A stretch of 59,915 bases of DNA. Origin: DATFMH01 sp035267045. Its GTDB lineage: Bacteria > Bacteroidota > Rhodothermia > Balneolales > DATFMH01. Both the position numbers and the translations under genes were made by a program. The DNA lies in the NCBI GenBank assembly GCA_035267045.1, contig DATFMH010000124.1:1-59915 (forward strand), given 5' to 3'. Shown one piece after another: positions 27,508 to 36,808 of the stretch. Position 1 is the first letter of the stretch; every line of letters starts with the position of its first letter. Below the pieces are notes generated by a model. It did no database searches and had not been told where the DNA came from. It saw only the letters and a program-made list of their open reading frames with translations.

Positions 27508-28941
27508 ATGAAGGATTTAAAACGAAGGACTAAGATTGTTTGTACTATAGGTCCGAGTACCAGTTCAAAAGATAAAATTGAAGAACTCATCCGGAATGGT
27601 ATGGATGTAGCCCGTTTGAATTTTTCGCACGGGACACATGCCGATCATCAGAAGGTGATAAAATATATTAGGGAAATATCCGAGTCATTAAATTGCAGCA
27701 TTCCAATTTTAATGGACCTACAAGGGCCTAAGATCAGGGTGGGACAGATGAAAGATGGCGCCCAGATGCTGAAGACAGGCAGCCAGGTTACCATTACGCC
27801 GGAAAAGGTAACCGGAACCGAATCGTTGATCCCGATTGATTATGAGAATTTGGTTCAGGATGCCGAAATTGGAAACACGATCCTGATGGATGACGGATTG
27901 CTCGAATTGAAGATTATCTCCAGGGATACCAATAATCTGACGGCTGATGTTGTCGTGGGTGGATTATTAAAATCACGCAAGGGGGTGAACCTCCCAAATG
28001 TAAAAATTTCCATACCGGCCTTAACGAAAAAAGATAAAGAAGATCTGGATTTTGGATTGCAACAAGGTGTTGATTATGTTGCTCTTTCATTTGTTCGTTC
28101 CGCACGTGAGGTACAGGACCTTATTTCTCGTATACGGGCCCGTGGCAGCAATGCGGGAGTTATATCCAAGATTGAGAAACCCGAAGCTATAGCTGTTATT
28201 GAAGAAATTATTGAAGAAAGTGATGGAATAATGGTAGCCCGGGGTGATTTAGGGATTGAAATTGCCAGTGAAAGGGTGCCGTTAATCCAAAAGAAAATTA
28301 TACGCTTATGCCGTAATGCCGGTAAACCGGTTATAACGGCAACGCAAATGTTGGAATCGATGATTCAAAATCCAAGGGCAACACGTGCCGAGAGTTCAGA
28401 TGTCGCCAATGCTGTTCTTGATGGTACGGATGCTGTTATGTTATCCGGAGAGACGGCATCCGGTAAGTATCCGTTAGAGGCAGTAAAAGTCATGGATAAG
28501 ATTTGCAGGTCTGTTGAGAATCAGGATGCCAAGCTATATAATAGCCTGACATTCCAAAAACCGGAATGGAAAGAGAAACAGATAATCGAATCACTAAGTT
28601 ATTCCTGCGTGCGGATTTCCGAATATGTCGACGCAAAAGTGATTGCAACCATTACCCATTCGGGTACAACAGCCCGCCGTATTGCCAAATTCCGTCCTGA
28701 AGTTCCTATCATAGCATTCACGGAGAGTCAGGATGTGTTACGGCAACTGAACCTTGTGTGGGGCGTTTCGCCTGTCAGAATCAGCCAGATATTTAATACG
28801 GATAAAAGTGTCCAGGTAATGGAAGAACACCTGAAAAAAGTAGGTTTGGTTTCAGCAAACGATCGCGTGATCATAGCAACAGGAATGCCTATTGCTAAAC
28901 GCGGAAGAACAAATATGATTAAAATAAGTACGATCACCTGA
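27508..28941 (+). CDS. pyk: Pyruvate kinase
   Basis: Converts phosphoenolpyruvate and ADP to pyruvate and ATP in glycolysis; 477 residues, complete. Signatures: TKIVCTIGPST near the N-terminus, GMDVARLNFSHG, MDLQGPKIRVG, the active-site block ISKIEKPEA and MVARGDLGIE, TATQMLESM, and a C-terminal allosteric domain. Followed after two bases by the TPR lipoprotein gene, suggesting cotranscription. No Shine-Dalgarno sequence. Confidence 0.97.
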   Translation: MKDLKRRTKIVCTIGPSTSSKDKIEELIRNGMDVARLNFSHGTHADHQKVIKYIREISESLNCSIPILMDLQGPKIRVGQMKDGAQMLKTGSQVTITPEKVTGTESLIPIDYENLVQDAEIGNTILMDDGLLELKIISRDTNNLTADVVVGGLLKSRKGVNLPNVKISIPALTKKDKEDLDFGLQQGVDYVALSFVRSAREVQDLISRIRARGSNAGVISKIEKPEAIAVIEEIIEESDGIMVARGDLGIEIASERVPLIQKKIIRLCRNAGKPVITATQMLESMIQNPRATRAESSDVANAVLDGTDAVMLSGETASGKYPLEAVKVMDKICRSVENQDAKLYNSLTFQKPEWKEKQIIESLSYSCVRISEYVDAKVIATITHSGTTARRIAKFRPEVPIIAFTESQDVLRQLNLVWGVSPVRISQIFNTDKSVQVMEEHLKKVGLVSANDRVIIATGMPIAKRGRTNMIKISTIT

Positions 28942-28943
28942 TA

Positions 28944-31379
28944 TTGAGAGAGAGAAAGTATATAATATCTATCTTAATTGGCATGCTCCTGTTATTGGGA
29001 GGATGTCATGGTGCGCTTAAAAGCAGCTGGGATAATTTTACTGCTTACTACAATACATTTTACAATGCTAAAAAGTATTATAAAGATGGATACCGTGAAG
29101 TAGTAAAACAACGCGATAAAATTAATCCTGAGAGGCCTATTCGAATATTCGAGCGACCGGTAAAAATAAGTCAGGATAATTTTGATCAAGCCATAAGTAA
29201 AAGTGCCGATATCCTCCGGAATCACAGCCAATCGAAATGGGTAGATGATGCATTATTCCTTATAGGGCGTTCCTATTTTTATGAGACCAAGTTCTATTCA
29301 GCCGATCAGAAATTCGAGGAGTTGTACAACACGACAAATAATAATGTGATGCGTCAGAAATCGGTCCTGTGGCAGGGAAGAGTGGCCCTTGAAATGGATC
29401 ATTACGATGATGGTTTGAGTTTACTGTCAAGGGAATTATCCTCTACCGATTATAAGTGGAATAAAAAGATTAAGGCACAAGTACAACTGGTGATGGCTGA
29501 GTTGTATGTACATCAACAGGACTGGAGTAATGCCGAAAAACTAATACAATCGGCTCTGCCTTATGTGAATGAGAAGGAAATTCGTGCACGGGCATATTTT
29601 CTGCAAGGCCAGCTTCTGGAACGTTTGGGAAAACTGGATGAAGCTTACGACAGTTACACACATGTAGATGAAACACATCCGGAGTATGATCTGATTTACG
29701 CCGCACACCGTAAACAGGCTGAGGTAGCAAGAGAAAACGGTCATCTTAAGTTAGCGCTGAACATCTTTACAGCCATGAGCAAAGATGACAAAAACTTCGA
29801 TATCCTGCCTGAATTGAATTATGAGATTGCCCGTACACTTGAAGCTATGGGACGTTATAGGAAAGCACAAAGAGATTATAATTATACCCTGCGCAACGGA
29901 CTCAAGACACCGGATCAGGCCACTAAGGCAAAGATTTATTATGGTTTAGGAAATATTTACAGGGATTATTACAAAAATTTATCTATAGCGGCTGCTTATT
30001 ATGATTCTTCCGCTAATCAGGCGTCCGATATGCAAAAATTACCGGAAAATTTTAATGCCACCGAATTATCTAAGTCATTTGGTGAGTACGCAAAACTCAA
30101 GAAAGATATTACAAACCTCGATAGTTTGTTGTGGTTGGGTAGTTTGCCGAAAGCTCAATTCGATTCGGTTATAAATGTCGTCAAACAACGGAAAATAGAA
30201 GAGCTCAAGGAGCGGTTAAAAGCACAGGCTTCTAACCGGAACACATTAGTAAATGTGAATGCTGCCCGGAATGCTCAACAAGATAATAGTGGGAATAATG
30301 GTTTTTTGAATCATAGAAATCCGCAATTAGTAGCTGAAGCGAGTCAGGCTTTCAAAGCCATATGGGGGAATCGACCACTGGTCGATAACTGGAGAAGAAT
30401 ACAGGCGGTACAACAAGCCGGAGTGACTGCTAATTCGGATACTACAAAGATTGCAGTTTCGAAGAACGGGGCTGGTAAGCTGGAGAATCAGATTAAAGTG
30501 GATTTATCCAAAATACCATTGACGAATGATGCAAAGGAAAAAATGCGATCTGAAGTTGCCAAGAAACAGTATGAAATTGGTAATGTGTTTTTCCTGTCGT
30601 TGAATCTGCCTGATAGTGCAAAGAGATATTATCATCACATTATTAATAAATATCGGGAAACAAAATTGGCACCCCAGGCCATGTATTCTCTATCGGAACT
30701 TTATTATGTAAATCAGGATAGTATAAAAGCACAACAGTGGGCTGATTCGGTCATAACAAACTATCCTGCCAGTATTTATGCACTCAAATTAAATAGGCGT
30801 TATGGGCAGCAGGTAGCCGGAACACAGCAACAGACAGCGTTGGAATCAACGCTTCAGGATAGTTTGCAAACGCTGTATTATTCGCTTGTTGATAGTGTAA
30901 AACATATGGAACCTGTAAAAAGTGCTGAAGCCTTACGTTCGTTTGGATTGAATCATTCCATATCCGGTTATGCGCCGGATGCGCTCTTATATGCCGCGAG
31001 ATTATACGCAAGGAAGGCCAGAGAACAAGCCGGATTTTCCGATAGTATTAAGGTGTGGATTTCTATTCAAAAGAAATGGTCCGACCGGCAGGATTCCCTG
31101 CAACAGCTTAAGGATACCGCACAGGTGAAACTCAAAAAAACGGATATATCAAAACCTCAAAGTAAATATTGGAAGCAGATTCTTGATACCACCTTAACAA
31201 AACCTGATTTCAGGGATCATTTCCCGTTTCAGGGTCAATATTGGGATAGCACACGTGTGGTGCTCAGGCAATTAATGAATTATTTCCCAAATTATACACG
31301 CAAGGATGTAGCGAAAAATATAATGGATGAAATAACCGAACCCCCGCCGCCTTCTAAAGCTAAAAAAGAAGGTAAGTAG
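28944..31379 (+). CDS. Large TPR-repeat lipoprotein, SprE/PorW-like
   Basis: 811 residues. The TTG start at 28944, two bases after the pyk stop, gives an ideal lipoprotein signal (ISILIGMLLLLGGC, lipidated Cys near 21); the first in-frame ATG would remove most of it. The protein is mostly helical, with TPR-type pairs between residues about 70 and 400 (for example ADQKFEELYNTTN, YDDGLSLLSREL, RYRKAQRDYNYTL) and again around 545-640. The N-terminal segment SWDNFTAYYNTFYNAKKYY resembles the SprE/PorW family linked to type IX secretion and gliding in Bacteroidota. No other type IX gene is in the window, so that role is inference. Confidence 0.65.
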   Translation: MRERKYIISILIGMLLLLGGCHGALKSSWDNFTAYYNTFYNAKKYYKDGYREVVKQRDKINPERPIRIFERPVKISQDNFDQAISKSADILRNHSQSKWVDDALFLIGRSYFYETKFYSADQKFEELYNTTNNNVMRQKSVLWQGRVALEMDHYDDGLSLLSRELSSTDYKWNKKIKAQVQLVMAELYVHQQDWSNAEKLIQSALPYVNEKEIRARAYFLQGQLLERLGKLDEAYDSYTHVDETHPEYDLIYAAHRKQAEVARENGHLKLALNIFTAMSKDDKNFDILPELNYEIARTLEAMGRYRKAQRDYNYTLRNGLKTPDQATKAKIYYGLGNIYRDYYKNLSIAAAYYDSSANQASDMQKLPENFNATELSKSFGEYAKLKKDITNLDSLLWLGSLPKAQFDSVINVVKQRKIEELKERLKAQASNRNTLVNVNAARNAQQDNSGNNGFLNHRNPQLVAEASQAFKAIWGNRPLVDNWRRIQAVQQAGVTANSDTTKIAVSKNGAGKLENQIKVDLSKIPLTNDAKEKMRSEVAKKQYEIGNVFFLSLNLPDSAKRYYHHIINKYRETKLAPQAMYSLSELYYVNQDSIKAQQWADSVITNYPASIYALKLNRRYGQQVAGTQQQTALESTLQDSLQTLYYSLVDSVKHMEPVKSAEALRSFGLNHSISGYAPDALLYAARLYARKAREQAGFSDSIKVWISIQKKWSDRQDSLQQLKDTAQVKLKKTDISKPQSKYWKQILDTTLTKPDFRDHFPFQGQYWDSTRVVLRQLMNYFPNYTRKDVAKNIMDEITEPPPPSKAKKEGK

Positions 31380-31384
31380 GTATA

Positions 31385-31417
31385 CAATGATCAATGATCA
31401 ATGATCAATTATCAATA
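31385..31417. repeat. Heptamer tandem repeat (CAATGAT), four units
   Basis: Units at 31385-31391, 31392-31398, 31399-31405 and a variant CAATTAT at 31406-31412. Lies between the convergent TPR lipoprotein and pyrD genes. Related units occur at 1156-1180 and 50161-50193. Confidence 0.8.
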
Positions 31418-31487
31418 TGTTGTAAACGATCATTAAGCTTATAAATAGTAATGAGTGGTTTTTATAAAATTGGGATATAAATAATTA

Positions 31488-32576
31488 TTACTTACTATCC
31501 ATAGAGCGCAATTCGGAGATCGATGAGATGTTATGCCTGGCCATCAAATCATGTAATCCTTTGTTGATTGTTTTAACCAAACCGGGTCCTTCATAAATTA
31601 AACCGGTATAGACCTGGATTAAATCGGCTCCGGCCCGGATTTTATCCAAAGCGGTTTTAACCGAATCGATCCCCCCAACACCAATAATTGTTTTTTGGCC
31701 TTTAAGGATATCATTAATCCATCGGATAACTTTAGTACTATTATCAGCTATAGGCCTCCCGCTGAGTCCCCCGTTGCCGATATTTTGTAACCGGTTATGG
31801 TTGGTTTGTAAGTTAGTACGCTGAGAGGACGTATTAGTGGCCACATAACCGGCTATGTGATATTGTTCGCATGTTTCCACCAACGCTGTCAAGGTTTCCT
31901 TATTAATATCTACTGAAAACTTAACGAGGGTAGGAGGGGCATTAGGCAAACGGACTTGTTCTATAGCTGAAAGAAGATTATTTAAAGCCTCCTTATTCTC
32001 AAATGTTTTTCCTTCGGTGGTATTGGGACAGGATATATTAAGTGTAATATAATCAGCTAATCCCTGCATTTTTTTATAAGAGTAGAGATAATCCTCAATT
32101 GCATCATTACCCATTATGGCCGGGTCATGGGTTTTGGCAATATTAACACCGAGTGGGATAGTCATAATCGTTTGTTGGATGCGTTTGGAAATTATATCCA
32201 CACCATCGTTATTCAAACCCATCCTGTTAATTAATCCGTGGTCCGCAGCCAGACGAAAAGCCCTGGGTCTGGGATTACCTTTGGAAGCATGTGCCGTAAC
32301 ACTGCCTATTTCAACAAAACCGAATCCCAAATCACTTAATAACGGAGCAATTAATCCGTTTTTATCGAAACCGGCTGCAAGTCCTACCGGTGAGGAGAAA
32401 GATAAATCCCAGATATCCTGTTGTAATAAATCGGACTGATAATAATAAATCAGATGAGCAAGACTGCGTAATAAAGCATTATCATTAGCCAGTTGAGCAA
32501 ATATTATTGTACTATTATGAGCCCTCTCAGCATCTAATCGGAATAAAAAAGGTTTAAGTAATTTTTTATAGTACAT
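31488..32576 (-). CDS. pyrD: Dihydroorotate dehydrogenase (class 2, quinone type)
   Basis: Flavoenzyme of pyrimidine synthesis, oxidising dihydroorotate to orotate. 362 residues with the N-terminal membrane-associating helix typical of class 2 (LLKPFLFRLDAERAH, residues 6-20). FMN-binding blocks are present: SPVGLAAGFDKNG (62-74), GSVTAHASKGNPRPR (91-105), GGIDSVKTALDKIRAGADLIQVYTG near the C-terminus. Odd point: the catalytic-base loop reads NISCPNT, with Cys183 where class 2 enzymes usually have Ser; cysteine is usual in class 1. Convergent with the TPR gene, divergent from folC. Confidence 0.92.
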   Translation of the reverse strand: MYYKKLLKPFLFRLDAERAHNSTIIFAQLANDNALLRSLAHLIYYYQSDLLQQDIWDLSFSSPVGLAAGFDKNGLIAPLLSDLGFGFVEIGSVTAHASKGNPRPRAFRLAADHGLINRMGLNNDGVDIISKRIQQTIMTIPLGVNIAKTHDPAIMGNDAIEDYLYSYKKMQGLADYITLNISCPNTTEGKTFENKEALNNLLSAIEQVRLPNAPPTLVKFSVDINKETLTALVETCEQYHIAGYVATNTSSQRTNLQTNHNRLQNIGNGGLSGRPIADNSTKVIRWINDILKGQKTIIGVGGIDSVKTALDKIRAGADLIQVYTGLIYEGPGLVKTINKGLHDLMARHNISSISELRSMDSK

Positions 32577-32699
32577 GGATAAATTAATGTCGGTCTGTTA
32601 CATCATTTGGATGATCTGTCAGAATCGCATTCAGTATAATAAAAAATCGGGATTATTGGTTCATATCTTGTAAATTAATGCCTTGGCAATACAAATGAG

Positions 32700-33986
32700 A
32701 TGAATATGACATTTGAAAATATCGAGGATATCAGATCCTATTTGGACAATATACCTAAATTTCAGGTTGTTGGCTCCAAAGCGGCACATATGGGCCTGGA
32801 TCAGATTGAACGTTTTTGCGGGGCTCTGGGAAATCCCCAAAATGACCTCCGGGCTGTTCATGTGGCCGGTACCAATGGTAAAGGTACGGTATGTCATATC
32901 CTGGCAAGCGCCTATCAACAAGCGGGATTTAAAGTAGGATTATATACTTCCCCGCATCTGATAGATTTTAAAGAACGGATTAAGATTAACGGGCAGGAAA
33001 TTCCTGATAAACATTTAATTCGTTTTTTTAAAAAATATTCATCATTGATCGACCGTTATCCCGTTACCTATTTTGAATTGATGACAGCATTGGCTTTTTG
33101 GTGGTTCCGCGAGCAAAAAGTTGATATAGCTATTATCGAAACCGGTCTTGGTGGCAGGCTGGATGCTACAAATATTATAACTCCATTAGTTTCAGTTATA
33201 ACAAGTGTTGCACTCGATCATAAAGCTTATCTTGGTGAGACAATCAAAGAAATAGCTTATGAAAAAGCGGGAATTATAAAACATGAAGTTCCCGTTGTTA
33301 TAGGTAGGTTACCTGAAGCGGCACGAAAAGTTATGCTTGATAAAGCAGGTGAAATGAATGCGCCGGTATACCATTTTGATGATTTACATCCCAATTATAA
33401 AGATGGTAAGATTGATTTGAAGGATAAAAACACACTTTTGTGCCTGGAAACCGATTTATTTGGTTCGATACAGGCTGTAAATCTTAGTATTGGCTGGCAA
33501 GTAATTAAATGCTTACATTATAGGTATAAGCTAACAACAGAACAGTTTATTGAAGCTGTTAAGTATGTTCGAAAAATATCAGGTTTACGTGCACGATTTG
33601 AACCGCTTATCGATGGTAAAGATTGGTATTTTGATGGTGCACATAATATAGAAGCTATAAAAGTTTTAAAAGAAAGTGTCAAAACTATAGCGAATAAAAG
33701 GGAGCCGGTTATTATATTAAGCCTGATGAAAGATAAAATTGATGAAAAATTCTTATATGAATTTTCGGAATTCAAAAAAATCTTTTATTATGAAATAAAT
33801 AGTGAAAGAGCAGCTACATATGAAGAGGTTAAAAATCACATACCGCAGCTGCAACTTCTTTTAAATGAGTGGGGCAACATCTATTCCATACTAAAACGGT
33901 ATAAATCAAAGTTAGTTATTTTTACAGGAAGTTTTTACTTTTACAGCACCGTCAGAGATTGGATTAAGAAATACAACCTGAATTGA
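32700..33986 (+). CDS. folC: Folylpolyglutamate synthase / dihydrofolate synthase
   Basis: Mur-ligase-family enzyme that adds glutamate to folates and, if bifunctional, makes dihydrofolate from dihydropteroate; cytosolic. 428 residues. P-loop VAGTNGKGTVCHILAS near 54-70, SPHLIDFKERIKING near 82-98, ETGLGGRLDATN near 146-158, and DGAHNIEAI around 315. The ATG at 32700 is followed by a second ATG two codons on; either is possible. No Shine-Dalgarno sequence. Confidence 0.95.
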   Translation: MNMTFENIEDIRSYLDNIPKFQVVGSKAAHMGLDQIERFCGALGNPQNDLRAVHVAGTNGKGTVCHILASAYQQAGFKVGLYTSPHLIDFKERIKINGQEIPDKHLIRFFKKYSSLIDRYPVTYFELMTALAFWWFREQKVDIAIIETGLGGRLDATNIITPLVSVITSVALDHKAYLGETIKEIAYEKAGIIKHEVPVVIGRLPEAARKVMLDKAGEMNAPVYHFDDLHPNYKDGKIDLKDKNTLLCLETDLFGSIQAVNLSIGWQVIKCLHYRYKLTTEQFIEAVKYVRKISGLRARFEPLIDGKDWYFDGAHNIEAIKVLKESVKTIANKREPVIILSLMKDKIDEKFLYEFSEFKKIFYYEINSERAATYEEVKNHIPQLQLLLNEWGNIYSILKRYKSKLVIFTGSFYFYSTVRDWIKKYNLN

Positions 33987-34127
33987 TTAGGTTGCCTCTT
34001 TCAAAAAATCATATTTAATAACTACTGGCAGATTCCTCAAAAATATTACTCATTATCTTATTGAGTTATTTGAACATCCCTTTTGTTATTTAACAACTAT
34101 CAGAACGTCTAATTAAACGATTGAACA

Positions 34128-35885
34128 ATGTCAGATATCCAACTTGTTGGATTGAATGCTAAAGAATTAAATTCTTTGCACGAGAAAACAGTAAAAGAAT
34201 TACAAGAAATTGCTAAGAAAAACGGAGTTAAACCCGTTACCGGACTTAGAAAGCAAACTTTAATTGATCGAATAAGATCAATTGCCAGAATACAGGCACA
34301 AGCTGTTCTTGATTTCAATAATGAAGTTCGGAATGAATCTGGAAATGGGAAAGCTCACGGAAATAAAAAAGCAAACCAACCCGCAAAACCGGGTTCGAAT
34401 AGTGAAGGAAATTCGACCGTATCAAAGTCGAATCACACCAGAAAGAACTCTTCTTCACGTTCGGTGAATGAACCAAATAGTAAGAAAATGGAGGATTTTA
34501 ATCCCTTTGCCAATATGGCCGATGAACAGCCTCAGAAAAAAAGAAGAGGCCGTCCTCGTAAACAAGAGAGTAAACCCAAAACGGAAGCCAGGCGTCCTAA
34601 AAAGCCTTCTCCGAAACAGCAGTCTGCTCCAAAACAGCAAAAGCCTAAAAACGATAAAAAAGGAAATCGTCAAAAGGACAAGGGTAAAAAACGCAGTGTC
34701 CATGATATACTTCCTGAATCGGATGCGCCTACATTGGAAGAAAGACTACAGGAGATACAATCTAATTTGGGCGGTTATCTGATCAATGAAGGAACCCTTG
34801 AGATTTTACCTGACGGATACGGCTTTTTGAGATCCGTTAACTACAATTATTCTGCGAGTCCGGATGATATTTATGTATCGCCGTCTCAAATCAAACGTTT
34901 TCGATTGAAACAGGGTGATTGTGTTGTGGGTATTATTCGTCCTCCCAAAGTCGGAGAACGTTATTTTGCTCTATTACGGGTCGATGGAGTGAATGGTAAA
35001 ATTCCTCATGATATGGATTCTCGTAAAGATTTTGAGGATTTACTGCCAATCTATCCCGATGACCGGTATAAACTGGAAACACGACCGGATGATTATGTAA
35101 CACGTATCATTGATTTATTTGCTCCGATGGGTAAAGGCCAACGTGGATTAATTGTTGCCCAGCCCAAAACGGGTAAGACAACGATCCTGCGACGTGTGGC
35201 CAATTCGGTGGCGAAAAACAATCCCAATACGAAGATTATCATACTTTTGATTGATGAACGTCCGGAAGAAGTTACCGAGATGGAACGGACAACTATCAAT
35301 GCTGAGGTTGTCGCTTCAACATTCGATCAGAAACCGGAAAACCATGTTGGTCTTGCTGAGATTGTATTCGAAAAAGTTAAACGCCTCGTTGAAAGTGGCC
35401 ATGATGTCGTTCTTCTGATGGATTCCATCACTCGACTTGCCAGGGCATATAACATATGTACAGGTAATTCCGGACGAACCATGACCGGTGGTGTTGATTC
35501 ACAGGCATTGAAAAAACCGCGTCAGCTCTTCAGTTCGGCTCGTAATATTGAAAATGGTGGTAGCTTAACTATTATTGCCACGGCTCTTATAGAGACCGGA
35601 TCACGAATGGATGATGTCATTTTTGAAGAGTTCAAAGGAACCGGTAATATGGAGATCGTTTTAGATCGCCGATTGGCAGACAGGCGAATATTCCCGGCTA
35701 TAGATATCTTCAAGAGCGGCACCCGTAAAGAAGAATTACTTGTATCCGATGAGGAACGGGAGAAAGTAGTACTGTTGCGCCGTTACCTGTCTTCAATGAA
35801 TCCAATGGAAGCTATGGAGTTTCTGCTGGACAAAATGAAAGGTACCCGCAATAACGAAGAATTTCTGATCTCAATGAACAGATAA
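34128..35885 (+). CDS. rho: Transcription termination factor Rho with long basic insert
   Basis: Hexameric RNA helicase/translocase that ends transcription. 585 residues, about 165 more than E. coli Rho. Order: SAP-like Rho N-domain (about 10-60), a disordered Lys/Arg/Pro/Gln/Ser-rich insert (about 65-205, e.g. KKRRGRPRKQESKPK and KQQSAPKQQKPK), the RNA-binding cold-shock domain (LEILPDGYGFLRS near 223), Walker A PKTGKT at about 346-351, Walker B VVLLMDS, and the Q/R-loop region GRTMTGGVDSQALKKPRQ. Such inserts are typical of Bacteroidota-related Rho proteins. Single-gene unit; no Shine-Dalgarno sequence. Confidence 0.97.
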   Translation: MSDIQLVGLNAKELNSLHEKTVKELQEIAKKNGVKPVTGLRKQTLIDRIRSIARIQAQAVLDFNNEVRNESGNGKAHGNKKANQPAKPGSNSEGNSTVSKSNHTRKNSSSRSVNEPNSKKMEDFNPFANMADEQPQKKRRGRPRKQESKPKTEARRPKKPSPKQQSAPKQQKPKNDKKGNRQKDKGKKRSVHDILPESDAPTLEERLQEIQSNLGGYLINEGTLEILPDGYGFLRSVNYNYSASPDDIYVSPSQIKRFRLKQGDCVVGIIRPPKVGERYFALLRVDGVNGKIPHDMDSRKDFEDLLPIYPDDRYKLETRPDDYVTRIIDLFAPMGKGQRGLIVAQPKTGKTTILRRVANSVAKNNPNTKIIILLIDERPEEVTEMERTTINAEVVASTFDQKPENHVGLAEIVFEKVKRLVESGHDVVLLMDSITRLARAYNICTGNSGRTMTGGVDSQALKKPRQLFSSARNIENGGSLTIIATALIETGSRMDDVIFEEFKGTGNMEIVLDRRLADRRIFPAIDIFKSGTRKEELLVSDEEREKVVLLRRYLSSMNPMEAMEFLLDKMKGTRNNEEFLISMNR

Positions 35886-35898
35886 ATGCGCTTATAAT

Positions 35899-35927
35899 CG
35901 GTCAGACGGTTTTAAACCGTCAGACCG
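35899..35927. repeat. Dispersed palindromic repeat, copy 2
   Basis: CGGTCAGACGGTTT (35899-35912) pairs with AAACCGTCAGACCG (35914-35927) with a single central A-A mismatch. It lies between the convergent rho and metallo-beta-lactamase genes and is closely similar to the copy at 25642-25682. Confidence 0.7.
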
Positions 35928-35959
35928 GTAAGCTGTAAAATCTGTGATTCATAAATTTA

Positions 35960-36805
35960 TTAGTTTGATTGCAAGACATACTTGCGATACTTGTCTTTTT
36001 TTAGCTTCCCACTTTTTTTCTGCAGTGAGTGGTAAAAAAGCAAATTGGCATTCTCATGATAAGCCTGTCTGAGTAAGGCCATTTTCATTTGTTTGGCCTG
36101 TTGGATATCGACATCCATTTTTTTTATCGAATAGTTGAGAAACTCGTCACTGGGAATTAAATCTCCGAAATAATATGATATATTTTTATCGGAATCCGAC
36201 AAACGTACAATCTGGTGACCCGGTGTATGTCCACCCGTCCATATCAATTCAACACCTTCAATCAGTTTATAATAATCTTCATCGATAAATTCGAAAGTAT
36301 CATCTGCAACCAAACGATACAAATCGTCGAGTTTATAACTGGCTCCATTTAATTTACTTCGCTTATCGAAAACTGCAAGTGCATGCTCCCATTCTCGTTT
36401 TTGTACATAATATCTGGCATTGGGTAATGTTGCCCTTGTCTGAAAGTGTTCATCAGTATAACTCAATCCGCCAATATGATCATAATGCAAATGTGATAAA
36501 ATGACATGCGTTATTTCTTCGGGTTTTATCCCGAATATTTCCATATTGGTAAGAATATTCGAAACATTCTCCTGATCTTCGTCACTATCCAATCCCAGCC
36601 CAATTCCGGCATCGATCAAAATCCTGATATTGTCATTATAAACGAGAACAGGATCGATACCTACCGGCCTGATTCTGGTAAGCGACCCGAGATTATCATT
36701 TTCTCCTTTGCGTGCGTGTGTATTAATTTTATCAATTGACCCGTCAGATCCTATTTGAAATAGTCCTTCGCTCAATTGTTCGATCTTTATTGTATCTAAC
36801 ATCAT
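35960..36805 (-). CDS. Metallo-beta-lactamase-fold hydrolase
   Basis: 281 residues, cytosolic (no signal peptide). Zinc-binding motif SHLHYDHIGG near 103-112 and a later GGHTPGHQIVRLSD with the third His, then FGDL with the bridging Asp. The layout resembles lactonase/quorum-quenching-type and related MBL hydrolases, but the substrate cannot be assigned. It follows sppA on the same strand by 3 bases, so the two are surely cotranscribed. Confidence 0.85.
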   Translation of the reverse strand: MMLDTIKIEQLSEGLFQIGSDGSIDKINTHARKGENDNLGSLTRIRPVGIDPVLVYNDNIRILIDAGIGLGLDSDEDQENVSNILTNMEIFGIKPEEITHVILSHLHYDHIGGLSYTDEHFQTRATLPNARYYVQKREWEHALAVFDKRSKLNGASYKLDDLYRLVADDTFEFIDEDYYKLIEGVELIWTGGHTPGHQIVRLSDSDKNISYYFGDLIPSDEFLNYSIKKMDVDIQQAKQMKMALLRQAYHENANLLFYHSLQKKSGKLKKDKYRKYVLQSN

Positions 36806-36808
36806 TTA

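Noticed and set aside
34388..34410. GGTTCGAAT resembling a tRNA T-loop
   Set aside because: It is inside the rho insert coding sequence and no cloverleaf can be drawn around it.
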